Source of the DNA: Hominenteromicrobium mulieris
Lineage (GTDB): Bacteria > Bacillota > Clostridia > Oscillospirales > Acutalibacteraceae
Assembly (NCBI RefSeq): GCF_020687165.1
Contig: NZ_JAJEQC010000001.1
Length of the DNA: 64,000 nucleotides
Strand: one strand, 5' to 3'
Below are positions 16,167 to 25,084 of the stretch, piece after piece (position 1 is the stretch's first letter; each line of letters starts with the position of its first letter). A model generated the notes under the pieces. That model searched no databases. It had not been told where the DNA came from and saw only the letters and a program-made list of their open reading frames with translations. The position numbers were made by a program, and so were the translations under genes.

Positions 16167-17378
16167 ATGTCCGTTAAAGAAAAATTTCTGGATTACGTAA
16201 GCTACGACACCCAGTCCGATTCCTCCAGCACCACCATGCCCTCCACCATGAAGCAAAAGCTGCTCGCACAGCACCTTGCCGATGAAATGGTCGCTATGGG
16301 CATTGAAGACGCACACATGGACGAGTGGGGTTATGTTTACGGCACCATTCCCGCAAACTGCGAAAAGAAGAACGTCATCGGCTTCATCGCGCACATGGAT
16401 ACCGCAGAAGAAGTCTCCGGCGCAAACGTCAAAGCCCGCGTCATTGAAAATTACGATGGCGAAGACATTGTCCTCAACAAAGAGCTCGGCATCGTCACCG
16501 ATGTTGAAAATTTCCCGATTCTCAAAAAATTCAAGGGTAAAACGCTTATCGTTACCGACGGTACCACCTTGCTCGGCGCAGACGACAAGGCAGGCGTAGC
16601 CGAGATCATGCAGGCTGCGGAAGACATCATCAAAAACAATCTCCCCCACGGCGAAATCCATATCGCATTTACCCCGGACGAGGAAATCGGCGCAGGCCCG
16701 GATAAGTTCGACGTCAAGGGCTTCGGCTGCGATTTCGCCTACACGCTCGACGGCGGCGAGCTTGGCGGCCTCGATTATGAAAACTTCAACGGCACCTCCG
16801 CCGAAGTGGAGATCACCGGCAGAAGCGTGCATCCGGGCAGCGCAAAGAACAAGATGATCAACGCAAGCCGTGTCGCCATGGAGTTCGCTTCCCTGCTGCC
16901 GAGCCGCGAAGTGCCGGAAAACACCGAGGGCTACGAAGGCTTTGCGCACCTCAACAACATGGAGGGCGACGTAGAGCACGCTCACCTGCACTACATCATC
17001 CGCGACCACGACCGCGACCTTCTGGAAGCGAGAAAGGATAAATTCAACCTCGCGGCCGAGTTCATCAACCGCAAGTACGGCTTAGAGCTCGTCAAGGTCA
17101 CACTGAAGGACGCATACTCCAACATGAAAGAAATGATCCTGCCGCATCAGGAAATCCTTGACGTTGCCCGCACCGCCATGCGCAAAAACGGCGTAGAGCC
17201 GGTCACCACCCCCATTCGCGGCGGCACAGACGGCGCACGCCTGTCCTTTATGGGTCTGCCCTGCCCGAACCTCTGCACCGGCGGCGAGCTTGCGCACGGC
17301 AGAAACGAATTTGCCGTTCTGGAAGAGATGGAGACCATCGTCGAGATCGTCAAGTCCATCGCCGAGCTCGTTGAATAA
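16167..17378 (+). CDS. pepT: Peptidase T (tripeptide aminopeptidase, M20 family)
   Basis: The 403-residue cytoplasmic enzyme removes the N-terminal residue of tripeptides and needs two zinc ions. Ligands are visible: His76 and Asp78 in IAHMDTAEE, Asp in LLGADDKAGVAEI, the Glu pair in FTPDEEIG, Asp in YTLDGGELGG and the late His in GGELAHGRNEF. The dimerisation domain (about 205-310) contains GRSVHPGSAKNKM. Length is that of PepT. The ATG at 16167 follows AAGGAGTGA; the in-frame TTG six bases earlier is too close to it. The next gene's ribosome site begins within 10 bp of the stop. Confidence 0.95.
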   Translation: MSVKEKFLDYVSYDTQSDSSSTTMPSTMKQKLLAQHLADEMVAMGIEDAHMDEWGYVYGTIPANCEKKNVIGFIAHMDTAEEVSGANVKARVIENYDGEDIVLNKELGIVTDVENFPILKKFKGKTLIVTDGTTLLGADDKAGVAEIMQAAEDIIKNNLPHGEIHIAFTPDEEIGAGPDKFDVKGFGCDFAYTLDGGELGGLDYENFNGTSAEVEITGRSVHPGSAKNKMINASRVAMEFASLLPSREVPENTEGYEGFAHLNNMEGDVEHAHLHYIIRDHDRDLLEARKDKFNLAAEFINRKYGLELVKVTLKDAYSNMKEMILPHQEILDVARTAMRKNGVEPVTTPIRGGTDGARLSFMGLPCPNLCTGGELAHGRNEFAVLEEMETIVEIVKSIAELVE

Positions 17379-17398
17379 TGGGAAAGGAACCTGAAACT

Positions 17399-18391
17399 AT
17401 GCTGCGATTTGGAACGATCGGCACCGGCTGGATCGCGAACAGCTACGTAGACGGCGCTTTGGACAGCGGCCTGTGGCAGCTCACCGCCGTTTACTCCCGC
17501 ACAAAAGAGAAAGGTCTGGCTTTTGCAGCGCCTTACGGCGTTAAAACCATCTTTACCGACCTCGAAGAAATGGCCGCAACGGACAAAATCGACGCGGTGT
17601 ATATCGCAAGCCCGAACAAACTGCATATCGAGCAGGCACGTGTTTTTCTGGAGCACGGCAAGCACGTCATTTGCGAAAAGCCGCTTTCCGCCCACGCAAA
17701 AGATGTAGCAGAGCTGCAGGCGCTTGCAAAAGAGTGCGGGCTCATCTACCTTGAAGCCATCATGTTTATGCACCTGCCGCAGAGAAAGCTTTTGGAAGAA
17801 GCCTTAAAGAAGATCGGCGATATCTCCGTGGCGAAGATTGATTTCTGCCAGCGCTCTTCAAAGTACGATGCGTACCTTGCGGGCAGCCTGCCGAATATCT
17901 TTAACCCCGCGCTCGAGACCGGCGCTTTAATGGATCTCGGCGTTTATTGCGTCTATCCCGCGCTGTATCTGTTCGGCAAGCCGCAGAATACGCTCGCCGT
18001 GTCGCATTTATTGGCGTCCGGCGCAGACGGCAGCGACATTGTCGCCATGCAGTACCCGGATAAGCTCGTGAACCTCGTGTTCTCCAAGGTCGGTCAGGCC
18101 GGCGCGAACACGGATTTTCAGGGTACAAACGGCACTGTATCCGTGGAGTCCATCTCAAAACTCGCCAACATCTCCATCCGTTATAACAACGGCACCGTGG
18201 AAGAAGTTTGCGGCGAAGAAGAAAAATTCAAGCTGATGGGCTACGAAGCAAAGGATTTTTACCGTTATATTACAGAGCCCGAAGCTTCCCGCGCGGAATA
18301 CGAGCAGTGCTCCGCCCTCGCTTACGACGTTTCCGTCTATATGGAAGAAATCCGCAAGCTCGCGAACATCCGCTTCCCCTCCGACAACTAA
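17399..18391 (+). CDS. Gfo/Idh/MocA-family NAD(P)-dependent oxidoreductase
   Basis: The 330-residue protein has the Rossmann start LRFGTIGTGWIANSYVDGAL, followed by YIASPNKLHIEQA and the family signature CEKPLSAH, whose lysine contacts cofactor and substrate. A C-terminal alpha/beta sheet domain (about 130-330) includes LMDLGVYCVYPA, the usual catalytic-histidine position here being Tyr. Substrates of this family are sugars, inositols or sugar amines. AAAGGAA precedes the ATG at 17399; an ATG overlapping the pepT stop (17378) is less well placed. It is co-transcribed with pepT and ends at the hairpin 18403-18447. Confidence 0.87.
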   Translation: MLRFGTIGTGWIANSYVDGALDSGLWQLTAVYSRTKEKGLAFAAPYGVKTIFTDLEEMAATDKIDAVYIASPNKLHIEQARVFLEHGKHVICEKPLSAHAKDVAELQALAKECGLIYLEAIMFMHLPQRKLLEEALKKIGDISVAKIDFCQRSSKYDAYLAGSLPNIFNPALETGALMDLGVYCVYPALYLFGKPQNTLAVSHLLASGADGSDIVAMQYPDKLVNLVFSKVGQAGANTDFQGTNGTVSVESISKLANISIRYNNGTVEEVCGEEEKFKLMGYEAKDFYRYITEPEASRAEYEQCSALAYDVSVYMEEIRKLANIRFPSDN

Positions 18392-18402
18392 AACATAAAA
18401 CA

Positions 18403-18448
18403 AAACGGCACCGCATGATGAAGTCTTTTCCCGTGCGGTGTCGTTTTC
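18403..18448. terminator. Bidirectional terminator between convergent genes
   Basis: AAAACGGCACCGCA pairs with TGCGGTGTCGTTTT (one wobble); T-runs follow on both strands. It separates the + strand oxidoreductase from the - strand CBS gene. Confidence 0.85.
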
Positions 18449-18461
18449 GTATGGAGTGAAT

Positions 18462-19223
18462 TCAGTTCTTAGCGTCTCTTTTGTTCTTTTTACGCGGGCT
18501 TTCCGGGTCTTCATCTGTGTGCCGAATATCCTGCATTACGTCCCATGGTGTCAGCATACCGAGCAGCGGCTCATCTCGGCTCCCCGTCTTCGTGATGAAA
18601 ATGACCGAAAGGCGTTTGTTGCGACCGCGTATCTTCTCAAACATACGCCGCGCCTCAATGCAGGTCGTTTTCTCATCGACAAATGCATAGTTTTCCACGT
18701 GCTTTTCTACGGCCAGCATTTTCCCAAGCTGAGAAAGCGTCGTTTCCTTCGTGATGCGTAAGGTTGGGTCACGCAAAATGCACGAAAAGATTGTGGACAC
18801 GCTGAATACACCGAGAAATTTCTCTTTTTCTATAACCGGAATGTGCGAAAAGCCGCTCTTGTCCATGCTTTCCATCAAATTTAAAACGCGAGAAGAAAGC
18901 CTTGCACAGCGAATGCTGCTGCCTTTTGTCGCAAAGTCGAGTGCAAGCGGCGGACGGCAAACGTAGTCGAGCGCCTCCCGCAGTGCTTCCACCACCGGCT
19001 CGCTCGGCTCCACGATCGGCTCGCCGCCGAGGTTCGCATTGTGCGTCATCAAATTGCGGATTTCCCGGCAGAGATTCAACGTCTCGCGCACAGGCGCGCT
19101 TTCATAATGGTTGATGTATTCAAAAACCACGCTAGAATACCGCCGCTGCTTTGCGGTGCTGAACTTTACCTCAAGCTCATCCTCCAGCTGTTTATATAAA
19201 TCGATAAATTCATCGCTGCGCAT
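18462..19223 (-). CDS. CBS-domain pair protein
   Basis: The 253-residue protein has an N-terminal helical part (about 1-85) and two CBS motifs (about 90-145 and 155-235), seen as SGFSHIPVIEKEKFLGVFSV and RLSVIFITKTGSRDEPLLGM followed by LTPWDVM. CBS pairs bind adenosine nucleotides and usually regulate an attached or partner protein. Here no catalytic domain is attached, and the N-terminal helices are unassigned. CAAAGGAGTG precedes the ATG. The C-terminus is very basic (RKKNKRDAKN). Function beyond ligand sensing is unknown. Confidence 0.8.
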   Translation of the reverse strand: MRSDEFIDLYKQLEDELEVKFSTAKQRRYSSVVFEYINHYESAPVRETLNLCREIRNLMTHNANLGGEPIVEPSEPVVEALREALDYVCRPPLALDFATKGSSIRCARLSSRVLNLMESMDKSGFSHIPVIEKEKFLGVFSVSTIFSCILRDPTLRITKETTLSQLGKMLAVEKHVENYAFVDEKTTCIEARRMFEKIRGRNKRLSVIFITKTGSRDEPLLGMLTPWDVMQDIRHTDEDPESPRKKNKRDAKN

Positions 19224-19287
19224 GGATCACACTCCTTTGTTTAAGGATACCACAAAAAATACCTCCGCGCAAGGCTTTGCAGATAAC

Positions 19288-19317
19288 AAAAAACCCGATA
19301 CAAATTGTACCGGGTTT
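19288..19317 (-). terminator. Terminator of tRNA-Thr
   Basis: AAACCCGGTACAA and TTGTATCGGGTTT pair with one wobble and are followed by TTTTTTG on the minus strand. Confidence 0.9.
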
Positions 19318-19318
19318 C

Positions 19319-19393
19319 TGGAGCTGATGGTCAGAATCGAACTGACAACCTGTTCATTACGAGTGAACTGCTCTGCCATTGAGCCACATCAGC
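19319..19393 (-). tRNA. tRNA-Thr (anticodon CGT)
   Basis: 75 nt with encoded CCA. Acceptor GCTGATG/CATCAGC; anticodon stem GTTCA/TGAAC with loop CTCGTAA giving CGT; T-arm with GTTCGATTC. Confidence 0.95.
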
Positions 19394-19417
19394 ATATTGG
19401 GTTTTGCAACGTTAATT

Positions 19418-19446
19418 ATTATACCGAATTTTCTCCGTAAAGTCAA
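19418..19446 (-). promoter_or_regulatory. Promoter of tRNA-Thr
   Basis: Minus-strand TTGACT (19446-19441), 17-bp spacer, TATAAT (19423-19418). Confidence 0.8.
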
Positions 19447-19517
19447 CCCCTATCGCGAATTTTCTTTTAAAAAATATTTCGTGCGGACAAAATCCGCCTA
19501 CGCCGGGCGGTTTACGG

Positions 19518-19546
19518 TTGTAACCACGCACAATGTGTGGTACAAT
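19518..19546 (+). promoter_or_regulatory. Promoter of the dnaD-dnaI pair
   Basis: TTGTAA (19518-19523), 17-bp spacer, TACAAT (19541-19546), 40 bp before the start. Confidence 0.6.
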
Positions 19547-19586
19547 GATACATACAGAAATTCAAGATGGGAAAGGGCGGCTTTTC

Positions 19587-20582
19587 ATGGGTTATAAGCT
19601 GGAGCTCGGCGCATGGAGCGCGGTTTTCGCCGTGCCGAACGCGCTTGTAGATCGATATATCAAGGAGGCGGACGGAGATCAGCTCAAGGTCATGCTGTGG
19701 CTTCTGCGCCATAACGGGCGGCCGTATGCAGCGGAGGATCTTGCAGCCGCGCTCGGCATCACCCCGCAGCGTGTCGATACCGCGCTCGGCTTCTGGATGA
19801 AAAGCGGCCTCATTTGCAGCGTTGATACCCCGCTTGATACCGCCCTTACGCCGAATCACGTGGAGAGCCCCACGCCCGTCGCACCGCAGCCAAAGGCCGC
19901 TCCAACACAGCCGCAGCGCCCCACCGCGCCGAAGCGTATGCTGCGCCCGGACGGGCTTTATATCTCGGAGCGCGTAGAATCCTCCCCGGAGATTCGCCGC
20001 CTTGTAGAGGAAGCGCAGAACCTGCTCGGCAAAACGCTTTCCCCCGCGCTTTCCGGCACGCTCATTCAGGCGCACGAAGATTACGGCCTGCCGTGCGAAG
20101 TCATTTTAATGCTTATCGCCTACGCGAATAAGATTGGCCGCGCAAACACGAGCTACATCGAATCCACCGTGCGCAACTGGGCAGATTCCAACATTTTAAG
20201 CATCGCCGCCGCGGAGGAAAAGCTGCGCGAGCTCGACGAGACCGCCATCGCATGGAAGCGCTGTGAAAATGCGTTCGGCATCACCTCCCGTCGCGCACCC
20301 AGCAAAAACGAGAGCCAGTTTGCTCACAGATGGGTGTTCGAGTGGCGCATGCCCGATGAGCTTCTAAACGAAGCCTATAACCGCTGTGTGGATAACACCG
20401 GCAAGGTCAACATGAAATACATCAACGCCATTTTGGAGTCGTGGCACAACGCGGACATCCATACCTTGAAAGAAGCCGTGGATGAAAGAATTGCCGCCGA
20501 AGCCCGCCGCGAGGGCGCGCATAAGCCTTCTTATGACCTTGACGAATACGAAAAATATGATATTTTTGCTACGGAGAAATAA
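19587..20582 (+). CDS. DnaD/DnaB-domain primosomal protein
   Basis: The 331-residue protein begins MGYKLELGAWSAVFAVPNAL behind AAAGGGCGG. Residues 1-80 look like a winged helix, a Pro/Ala-rich linker follows (about 95-130), and two DnaD-type helical modules come next, the first with the conserved YIESTVRNWAD and the second with KYINAILESWH. DnaD-like proteins remodel DNA and recruit the helicase loader at the origin or stalled forks in Firmicutes. The DnaI-type loader gene follows 3 bp later, so the two work together. DnaD and DnaB of Bacillus share these domains, hence no gene symbol. Confidence 0.87.
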   Translation: MGYKLELGAWSAVFAVPNALVDRYIKEADGDQLKVMLWLLRHNGRPYAAEDLAAALGITPQRVDTALGFWMKSGLICSVDTPLDTALTPNHVESPTPVAPQPKAAPTQPQRPTAPKRMLRPDGLYISERVESSPEIRRLVEEAQNLLGKTLSPALSGTLIQAHEDYGLPCEVILMLIAYANKIGRANTSYIESTVRNWADSNILSIAAAEEKLRELDETAIAWKRCENAFGITSRRAPSKNESQFAHRWVFEWRMPDELLNEAYNRCVDNTGKVNMKYINAILESWHNADIHTLKEAVDERIAAEARREGAHKPSYDLDEYEKYDIFATEK

Positions 20583-20585
20583 ACC

Positions 20586-21587
20586 ATGGGATATGCAAGG
20601 CAGGTCTACACGCAAGCTGAAAATGAATTAAACAGACGTCGCACCACCGCGCAGGACACCGCACAGCGCCGCTTAGAGAATTTTTACGCCGTCTGCCCCG
20701 AAGCGGAGGACGTACGCAGACGCATCGCTTCCACAGCAAGTCGGGCGGCTATGGCCGTTTTGCGCAGCGGCAACGCGCGAGAGACCATGGAAGCTTTAAA
20801 AAATGAAAATCTTTCGCTGCAAAAGCAGTTTGCCGATCTCCTCGCCGCGCACGGTCTCACCCGCGCTGACATCGAGCCGCAGTACACCTGCAAGCGCTGC
20901 GAAGATACCGGCTATGTAGACGGCCGCATTTGCTCCTGTTACCGCAGTTTATTAAAGCAGATCGCCTACGAAAACCTAAACCGTATCTCCCCGCTGACGC
21001 TCTCGTCCTTTGAGGATTTCTCCCTGCTCTATTATTCCGATGTTTCCGTAAACGGCGAGCGTTCCGACCGCGAGCAAATGCGCAACATTTACGACTTCTG
21101 CCGGCGCTACGCAGACAACTTCAAAAAGGACAGCGGCAACCTGTTTTTCACAGGCGCTACGGGTCTCGGCAAAACGCACCTTTCCCTCGCCATCGCCGCA
21201 GAAGCCATCAATAAAGGGTTCGGCGTAGTGTATGGCACGGCGCAGACTTTTGCCCTTTCTCTCGAGCGCGAGCGCTTCACCCGCACCGAAGAATCCGGCG
21301 GCGATACGCTCGATCTTTTAAACGACTGCGACCTGCTCATCATCGACGACCTCGGCATGGAAATCTCGTCGTCTTACATCACAGCAACAATCTACAATGT
21401 GATTGATACGCGCATCACGCTGAAAAAGCCGACCATCATCAGCACAAACCTCTCCATGCAGGAGCTCGAAAAGCGTTACAACGAGCGCTTCACTTCGCGC
21501 ATAATCGGATTCTACGACCGCTTGATCTTTCGCGGTAAAGACATCCGCATGAAGAAAAAGCTCAATCCGCAAAACAAACAAAATTAG
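20586..21587 (+). CDS. DnaC/DnaI-type replicative helicase loader ATPase
   Basis: The 333-residue AAA+ protein has a helical N-terminus (about 1-95), a zinc-binding module (CKRCEDTGYVDGRICSC, about 102-118) as in DnaI, Walker A GATGLGKTHLS (about 190-200) and Walker B LLIIDDLGME (about 250-259). STNLS (sensor 1) and a terminal Arg-rich segment with SRIIG are present. It loads the replicative helicase on DNA with DnaD-type proteins. It starts 3 bp after the dnaD-like stop, in one operon, and ends at a strong bidirectional hairpin. Confidence 0.93.
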   Translation: MGYARQVYTQAENELNRRRTTAQDTAQRRLENFYAVCPEAEDVRRRIASTASRAAMAVLRSGNARETMEALKNENLSLQKQFADLLAAHGLTRADIEPQYTCKRCEDTGYVDGRICSCYRSLLKQIAYENLNRISPLTLSSFEDFSLLYYSDVSVNGERSDREQMRNIYDFCRRYADNFKKDSGNLFFTGATGLGKTHLSLAIAAEAINKGFGVVYGTAQTFALSLERERFTRTEESGGDTLDLLNDCDLLIIDDLGMEISSSYITATIYNVIDTRITLKKPTIISTNLSMQELEKRYNERFTSRIIGFYDRLIFRGKDIRMKKKLNPQNKQN

Positions 21588-21596
21588 CACACAAGC

Positions 21597-21642
21597 AAAA
21601 AGCCGAACGGCATCGGAGCTTTCCCCGCCGTTCGGCTTTTAT
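21597..21642. terminator. Bidirectional terminator
   Basis: AAAAAGCCGAACGGC and GCCGTTCGGCTTTT form a long perfect stem; it lies between convergent genes and has T-runs both ways. Confidence 0.9.
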
Positions 21643-21650
21643 AATTTATT

Positions 21651-23342
21651 TTAATACTTCGCGGATTCAATCTCTTCAATCACGCCGCGCACGGCTTTCT
21701 CCACCGCGCCATCTTCAAACGGCACCGGAATGCCGACATAATGCAGCAGATCGAAATAGCCCAGCGTGCCACCCGCTTTGCACAGCTTCAAATAACGTGC
21801 CCAAGCGCTCTCGCGGTCTTTCTTCATCTCGTCATAGAAGAAGAATGTGCAGATCTGCGCCAGCGCGTAATCGATATAATAGAATGGGTAGAGGAAAATG
21901 TGCTGCTTCTGCATCCAAAAACCACCGTTTTCCAAGAATGCGTTGCCGTCATAATCGCGCCACGGCATATATTTTTTCTCAATGCTGCGCCACACACCGC
22001 GGCGTTCCTTCGCCGTCATCTTCGGGTTCTTGTATACCTCGTGCTGGAACTCATCCACGCACGCCATGTACGGGATAACGGCCAGTGCATCGCACAAATG
22101 TGCATAACGGTATTCGTCCGCGCGGTCGCCGAAGAATTTATCCATCCACGGGTAGGTGAAAAATTCCATCGACATCGAGTGGATCTCGCACACCTCGCTC
22201 GTAGAGCCCTGCAAAACGCCGATCGGAATCAAGCGCTCGCCGAGATATGCCTGGAACGCATGGCCGGCTTCGTGCGTCAAAACGTCCACGTCTGCAGAAG
22301 TACCGTTAAAGTTCGAAAAAATGAACGGTGCTTTGTATTCCGGCAAAGATGTGCAGTAGCCGCCAAGGTGCTTGCCCGGGCGTGTCTCAAGGTCAAACAG
22401 CTCGTACTTCGTCATGAAGTCGAAGAATTCCTTTGTTTCGGGCGAGAGCGCGCCATACATTTCGGTCGCCTGCCCCACCATATAATCTTTGCCGCCGATG
22501 GGATCTGCGTTGCCGCCTGCAAATGTCAAACTCTCATCGTAGTATTTGACGGAATCCAAACCGAGGCGCTTTGCCTGCGCCTTGCGCATGCGGTCCACCG
22601 CCGGCGTGATAACCGTGCGGATCTGCTCGCGGAATTTCTCCACGTGCTCGGGCGTGTAGTCCAGTCTGCCCATATTGCGGTACGCAAGCTCGGTGTAATT
22701 GTCATAGCCGAGCTTCTTCGCCATCTCCACGCGCACTTCGATGAGCTTATCGTACAACTCATCGAGCTTGTCGGAAACGCCCTCGTAAAGGTTCGCCCAC
22801 TTTTCAAACGCTTCTTTGCGCTCCTCGCGGTCGGTGCTCTCCATATGTTTTAAAAGACCGTAGAAATTGCAGGTCTCGCCGCGGAAATCCACCTTGCAGG
22901 AAGCCGCAGCCTTAGAATACTCCACGGAAAGCTCCGATTCTTTCACAAGCTCCGGGATAATGCGCTCGTCCTGCGTCTTGAGGTCGTTTTCCAAAACCGC
23001 GATGAAATGCGCGCCGTATTCCTTTTCAAAGTCCGCACGGAACGGGCCGTTCACAATGTCTTCCTTCATCGCCTTCTCCGCCGGGATCAGGTTCGGCAGA
23101 TTTTCGTTCAGGTACGCCATTTCCGCTTCGTAGAATTCATCTGTCGTGTTCATCGTGTTGCGGATGCTGCAAAGCGACGCAATCGTAGACAAGTGCGTGT
23201 CGAGCTTTTCAGCGTCTAAAAACACCTTTTTCGCTTCCTCAAAGGTCTTTGCTGCCTTAAATGCCTCGCTGTACCGCTTATATTCCTCCACTGCCGCCGC
23301 AATGTCCGGTCGGGTGTACGGAAGTTCACTGAATTTCTGCAC
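21651..23342 (-). CDS. M3-family oligoendopeptidase (PepF type)
   Basis: The 563-residue zinc peptidase carries the M3 active site DVLTHEAGHAFQAYLGE (HExxH) with the third ligand in STSEVCEIHSMSME. Helical domains flank it, as in oligoendopeptidase F, which degrades peptides of roughly 5-15 residues in the cytosol. The start is taken as the GTG at 23342 (VQKFSELPYTRP), nine bases after AAAGGAAG; an in-frame TTG at 23363 overlaps that ribosome site. It is monocistronic. Confidence 0.92.
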   Translation of the reverse strand: MQKFSELPYTRPDIAAAVEEYKRYSEAFKAAKTFEEAKKVFLDAEKLDTHLSTIASLCSIRNTMNTTDEFYEAEMAYLNENLPNLIPAEKAMKEDIVNGPFRADFEKEYGAHFIAVLENDLKTQDERIIPELVKESELSVEYSKAAASCKVDFRGETCNFYGLLKHMESTDREERKEAFEKWANLYEGVSDKLDELYDKLIEVRVEMAKKLGYDNYTELAYRNMGRLDYTPEHVEKFREQIRTVITPAVDRMRKAQAKRLGLDSVKYYDESLTFAGGNADPIGGKDYMVGQATEMYGALSPETKEFFDFMTKYELFDLETRPGKHLGGYCTSLPEYKAPFIFSNFNGTSADVDVLTHEAGHAFQAYLGERLIPIGVLQGSTSEVCEIHSMSMEFFTYPWMDKFFGDRADEYRYAHLCDALAVIPYMACVDEFQHEVYKNPKMTAKERRGVWRSIEKKYMPWRDYDGNAFLENGGFWMQKQHIFLYPFYYIDYALAQICTFFFYDEMKKDRESAWARYLKLCKAGGTLGYFDLLHYVGIPVPFEDGAVEKAVRGVIEEIESAKY

Positions 23343-23501
23343 AACAATACGCTTCCTTTCCAAAATCTATTTGCGCTTATCATACCACTGCTTCGCACAT
23401 TTTGCAAGCTGTTTTTGTTTATCCTGCACAGCAAAATGTAATCTATGCAAAAAGAGACCGCGCACAAAGCCCGATCTCTAATCTTTGAGATAAATTTTAA
23501 G

Positions 23502-24773
23502 TTATTTCAGCTCGCCAACAACCTCACGAATGGACTTCGCCAGAATATTGAGGCCCTTTTCCAGCGTATCCATCGGCACCTTCAGCTCCGGCATGATCTT
23601 CACAACGGAATCACGGCGGCCTACACGCTCCACGATGAGGCCGTTTTCAAACGCCTTGTGAATGACTGCCTTCGCAACATCGCCCTCAAACGCGCCAAAA
23701 TCCACGCCCCACAGCAAACCGATGCCGCGTGTCGTGATGCGGCTGTCAATCGTCTCAATGTTCTCCTTGAGGAACTTCTCCACAAACGGCGCACGTTCAC
23801 GAACCGCGTCTTCCACGTGCTCGTTCAGCATGAATTCCAGGCCCGCTTTCGCTGCGACCAAAGACAGCTGATAGCCGCGGAATGTGCCGTTGTGCTCGCC
23901 CGGCTTCCACTGGTCAAGCTCCGGGCGCAACAGCGTCAGCGCAAACGGCATGCCATAGCCGCCGATGGACTTCGAGAGCGTCACAATGTCCGGCGTGATG
24001 CCTGCGCGCTCAAACGAGAAGAACCAACCGGTACGGGAAGCACCCACCTGCACGTCATCGACAATCATCAAAATGTCGTACTTGTCGCACAGTGCGCGCA
24101 CGCGGCGCAGCCACTCATCGGGCAGCACATAAATGCCGCCGTCCGCCTGCGTCGTTTCCAAAATGATCGCCGCCGGTTTCTCCACGCCGGAGTGGTCGTC
24201 TGTGATCAGGCGTTCCATATACGCTACGGTGTCGAGCTCCGGGAACATATACGGTGCCGGAATGTGCGTCACGTTGTAAAGCGGCACGCCTGCACCCTTG
24301 CGGGAGTCCGCATTCGTTGTCAGCGCTAAAGAACCCAGCGTCATGCCGTGGAACGCACCCATCAGTGCAAAGACATTGTTGCGCTTCTTTACCTTGCGAG
24401 CCAGCTTCAAGGCCGCTTCCACCGCGTTTGTGCCGGTCGGGCCTACAAACTGAATTTTATAGTCAAAGCCGCGTGGGCGAATGACTTCATTTTCAAAATA
24501 TTCGATGAATTCGCGCTTCGGTTTTGTGTACATGTCAAGCGCGTGCATCACGCCGTCGTTTTGCAAATATTCAACGACCTTCTCTTTGATGTACGGGTTG
24601 TTATGCCCGTAGTTCAGCGCGCCGGAGCCGCAAAAGAAGTCGATATACTCCTTGCCGTTCTCATCCGTCTGGATAGAGCCCTTCGCCTTGACGAAGACCG
24701 TCGGGAAGTTACGGCAGTAAGAGCGAACTTCGGATTCATACGTTTCAAATGCTTTCGTGTTGTTTGTACTCAT
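23502..24773 (-). CDS. ectB: EctB-type diaminobutyrate--2-oxoglutarate aminotransferase
   Basis: The 423-residue class-III PLP aminotransferase closely follows EctB: TYESEVRSYCRNFPTVF, YIDFFCGSGALNYGHNNP, FVGPTGTNAVEAALKLARKV and FRGYQLSLVAA. The PLP lysine is in VTLSKSIGGYGMP and the preceding Asp in MIVDDVQVGA. It should make L-2,4-diaminobutyrate from aspartate semialdehyde and glutamate. In ectoine producers ectA and ectC adjoin, but neither is here, so the product may feed another pathway such as a diaminobutyrate-containing peptide or polyamine. AGAAAGGATG precedes the ATG. A 5' region of about 190 nt lies upstream. Confidence 0.85.
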   Translation of the reverse strand: MSTNNTKAFETYESEVRSYCRNFPTVFVKAKGSIQTDENGKEYIDFFCGSGALNYGHNNPYIKEKVVEYLQNDGVMHALDMYTKPKREFIEYFENEVIRPRGFDYKIQFVGPTGTNAVEAALKLARKVKKRNNVFALMGAFHGMTLGSLALTTNADSRKGAGVPLYNVTHIPAPYMFPELDTVAYMERLITDDHSGVEKPAAIILETTQADGGIYVLPDEWLRRVRALCDKYDILMIVDDVQVGASRTGWFFSFERAGITPDIVTLSKSIGGYGMPFALTLLRPELDQWKPGEHNGTFRGYQLSLVAAKAGLEFMLNEHVEDAVRERAPFVEKFLKENIETIDSRITTRGIGLLWGVDFGAFEGDVAKAVIHKAFENGLIVERVGRRDSVVKIMPELKVPMDTLEKGLNILAKSIREVVGELK

Positions 24774-25032
24774 GTAGTACCATCCTTTCTACCATGCCAT
24801 CTGCATGATTCAGCGATCACACGCGTTATGCGTGGGGCTGCGTTTTTCCCGCTCATGAGTTTTGAAGCGAGAGTCAGCGGTCGTTCGGCCAATGTGTAAT
24901 AAAAATTTTGGCCGGATCCATACGGCACGCACAAATCGTTTTTTGCGATACCGTGATTAAGTTTACCACACTTGTCCGAAAAAAGAAAGGTCTTCTTTCG
25001 TAAAAAAACATATATCTCTGCAAAAATTCTGC
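24774..25032 (-). other. Leader region upstream of ectB, no known element recognised
   Basis: About 190 nt between the likely start of transcription and the ectB ATG contain several short inverted repeats (for example ACGCATAACGCGT) but no riboswitch consensus or upstream peptide that I could identify. No gene seen on either strand. Confidence 0.3.
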
Positions 25033-25063
25033 AAAAAAGAGCAGCGCCTGCAAAAGACGCTGC
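25033..25063 (-). terminator. Terminator of prfB
   Basis: GCAGCG and CGCTGC close a hairpin; on the minus strand GCTGCTCTTTTTTGC follows. Confidence 0.8.
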
Positions 25064-25084
25064 CCAAATTTACAAAATCTAAAT

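Noticed and set aside
24774..24960. Possible riboswitch ahead of ectB
   Set aside because: No match to any consensus I know (guanidine, lysine, T-box, SAM); listed only as a leader of unknown content.
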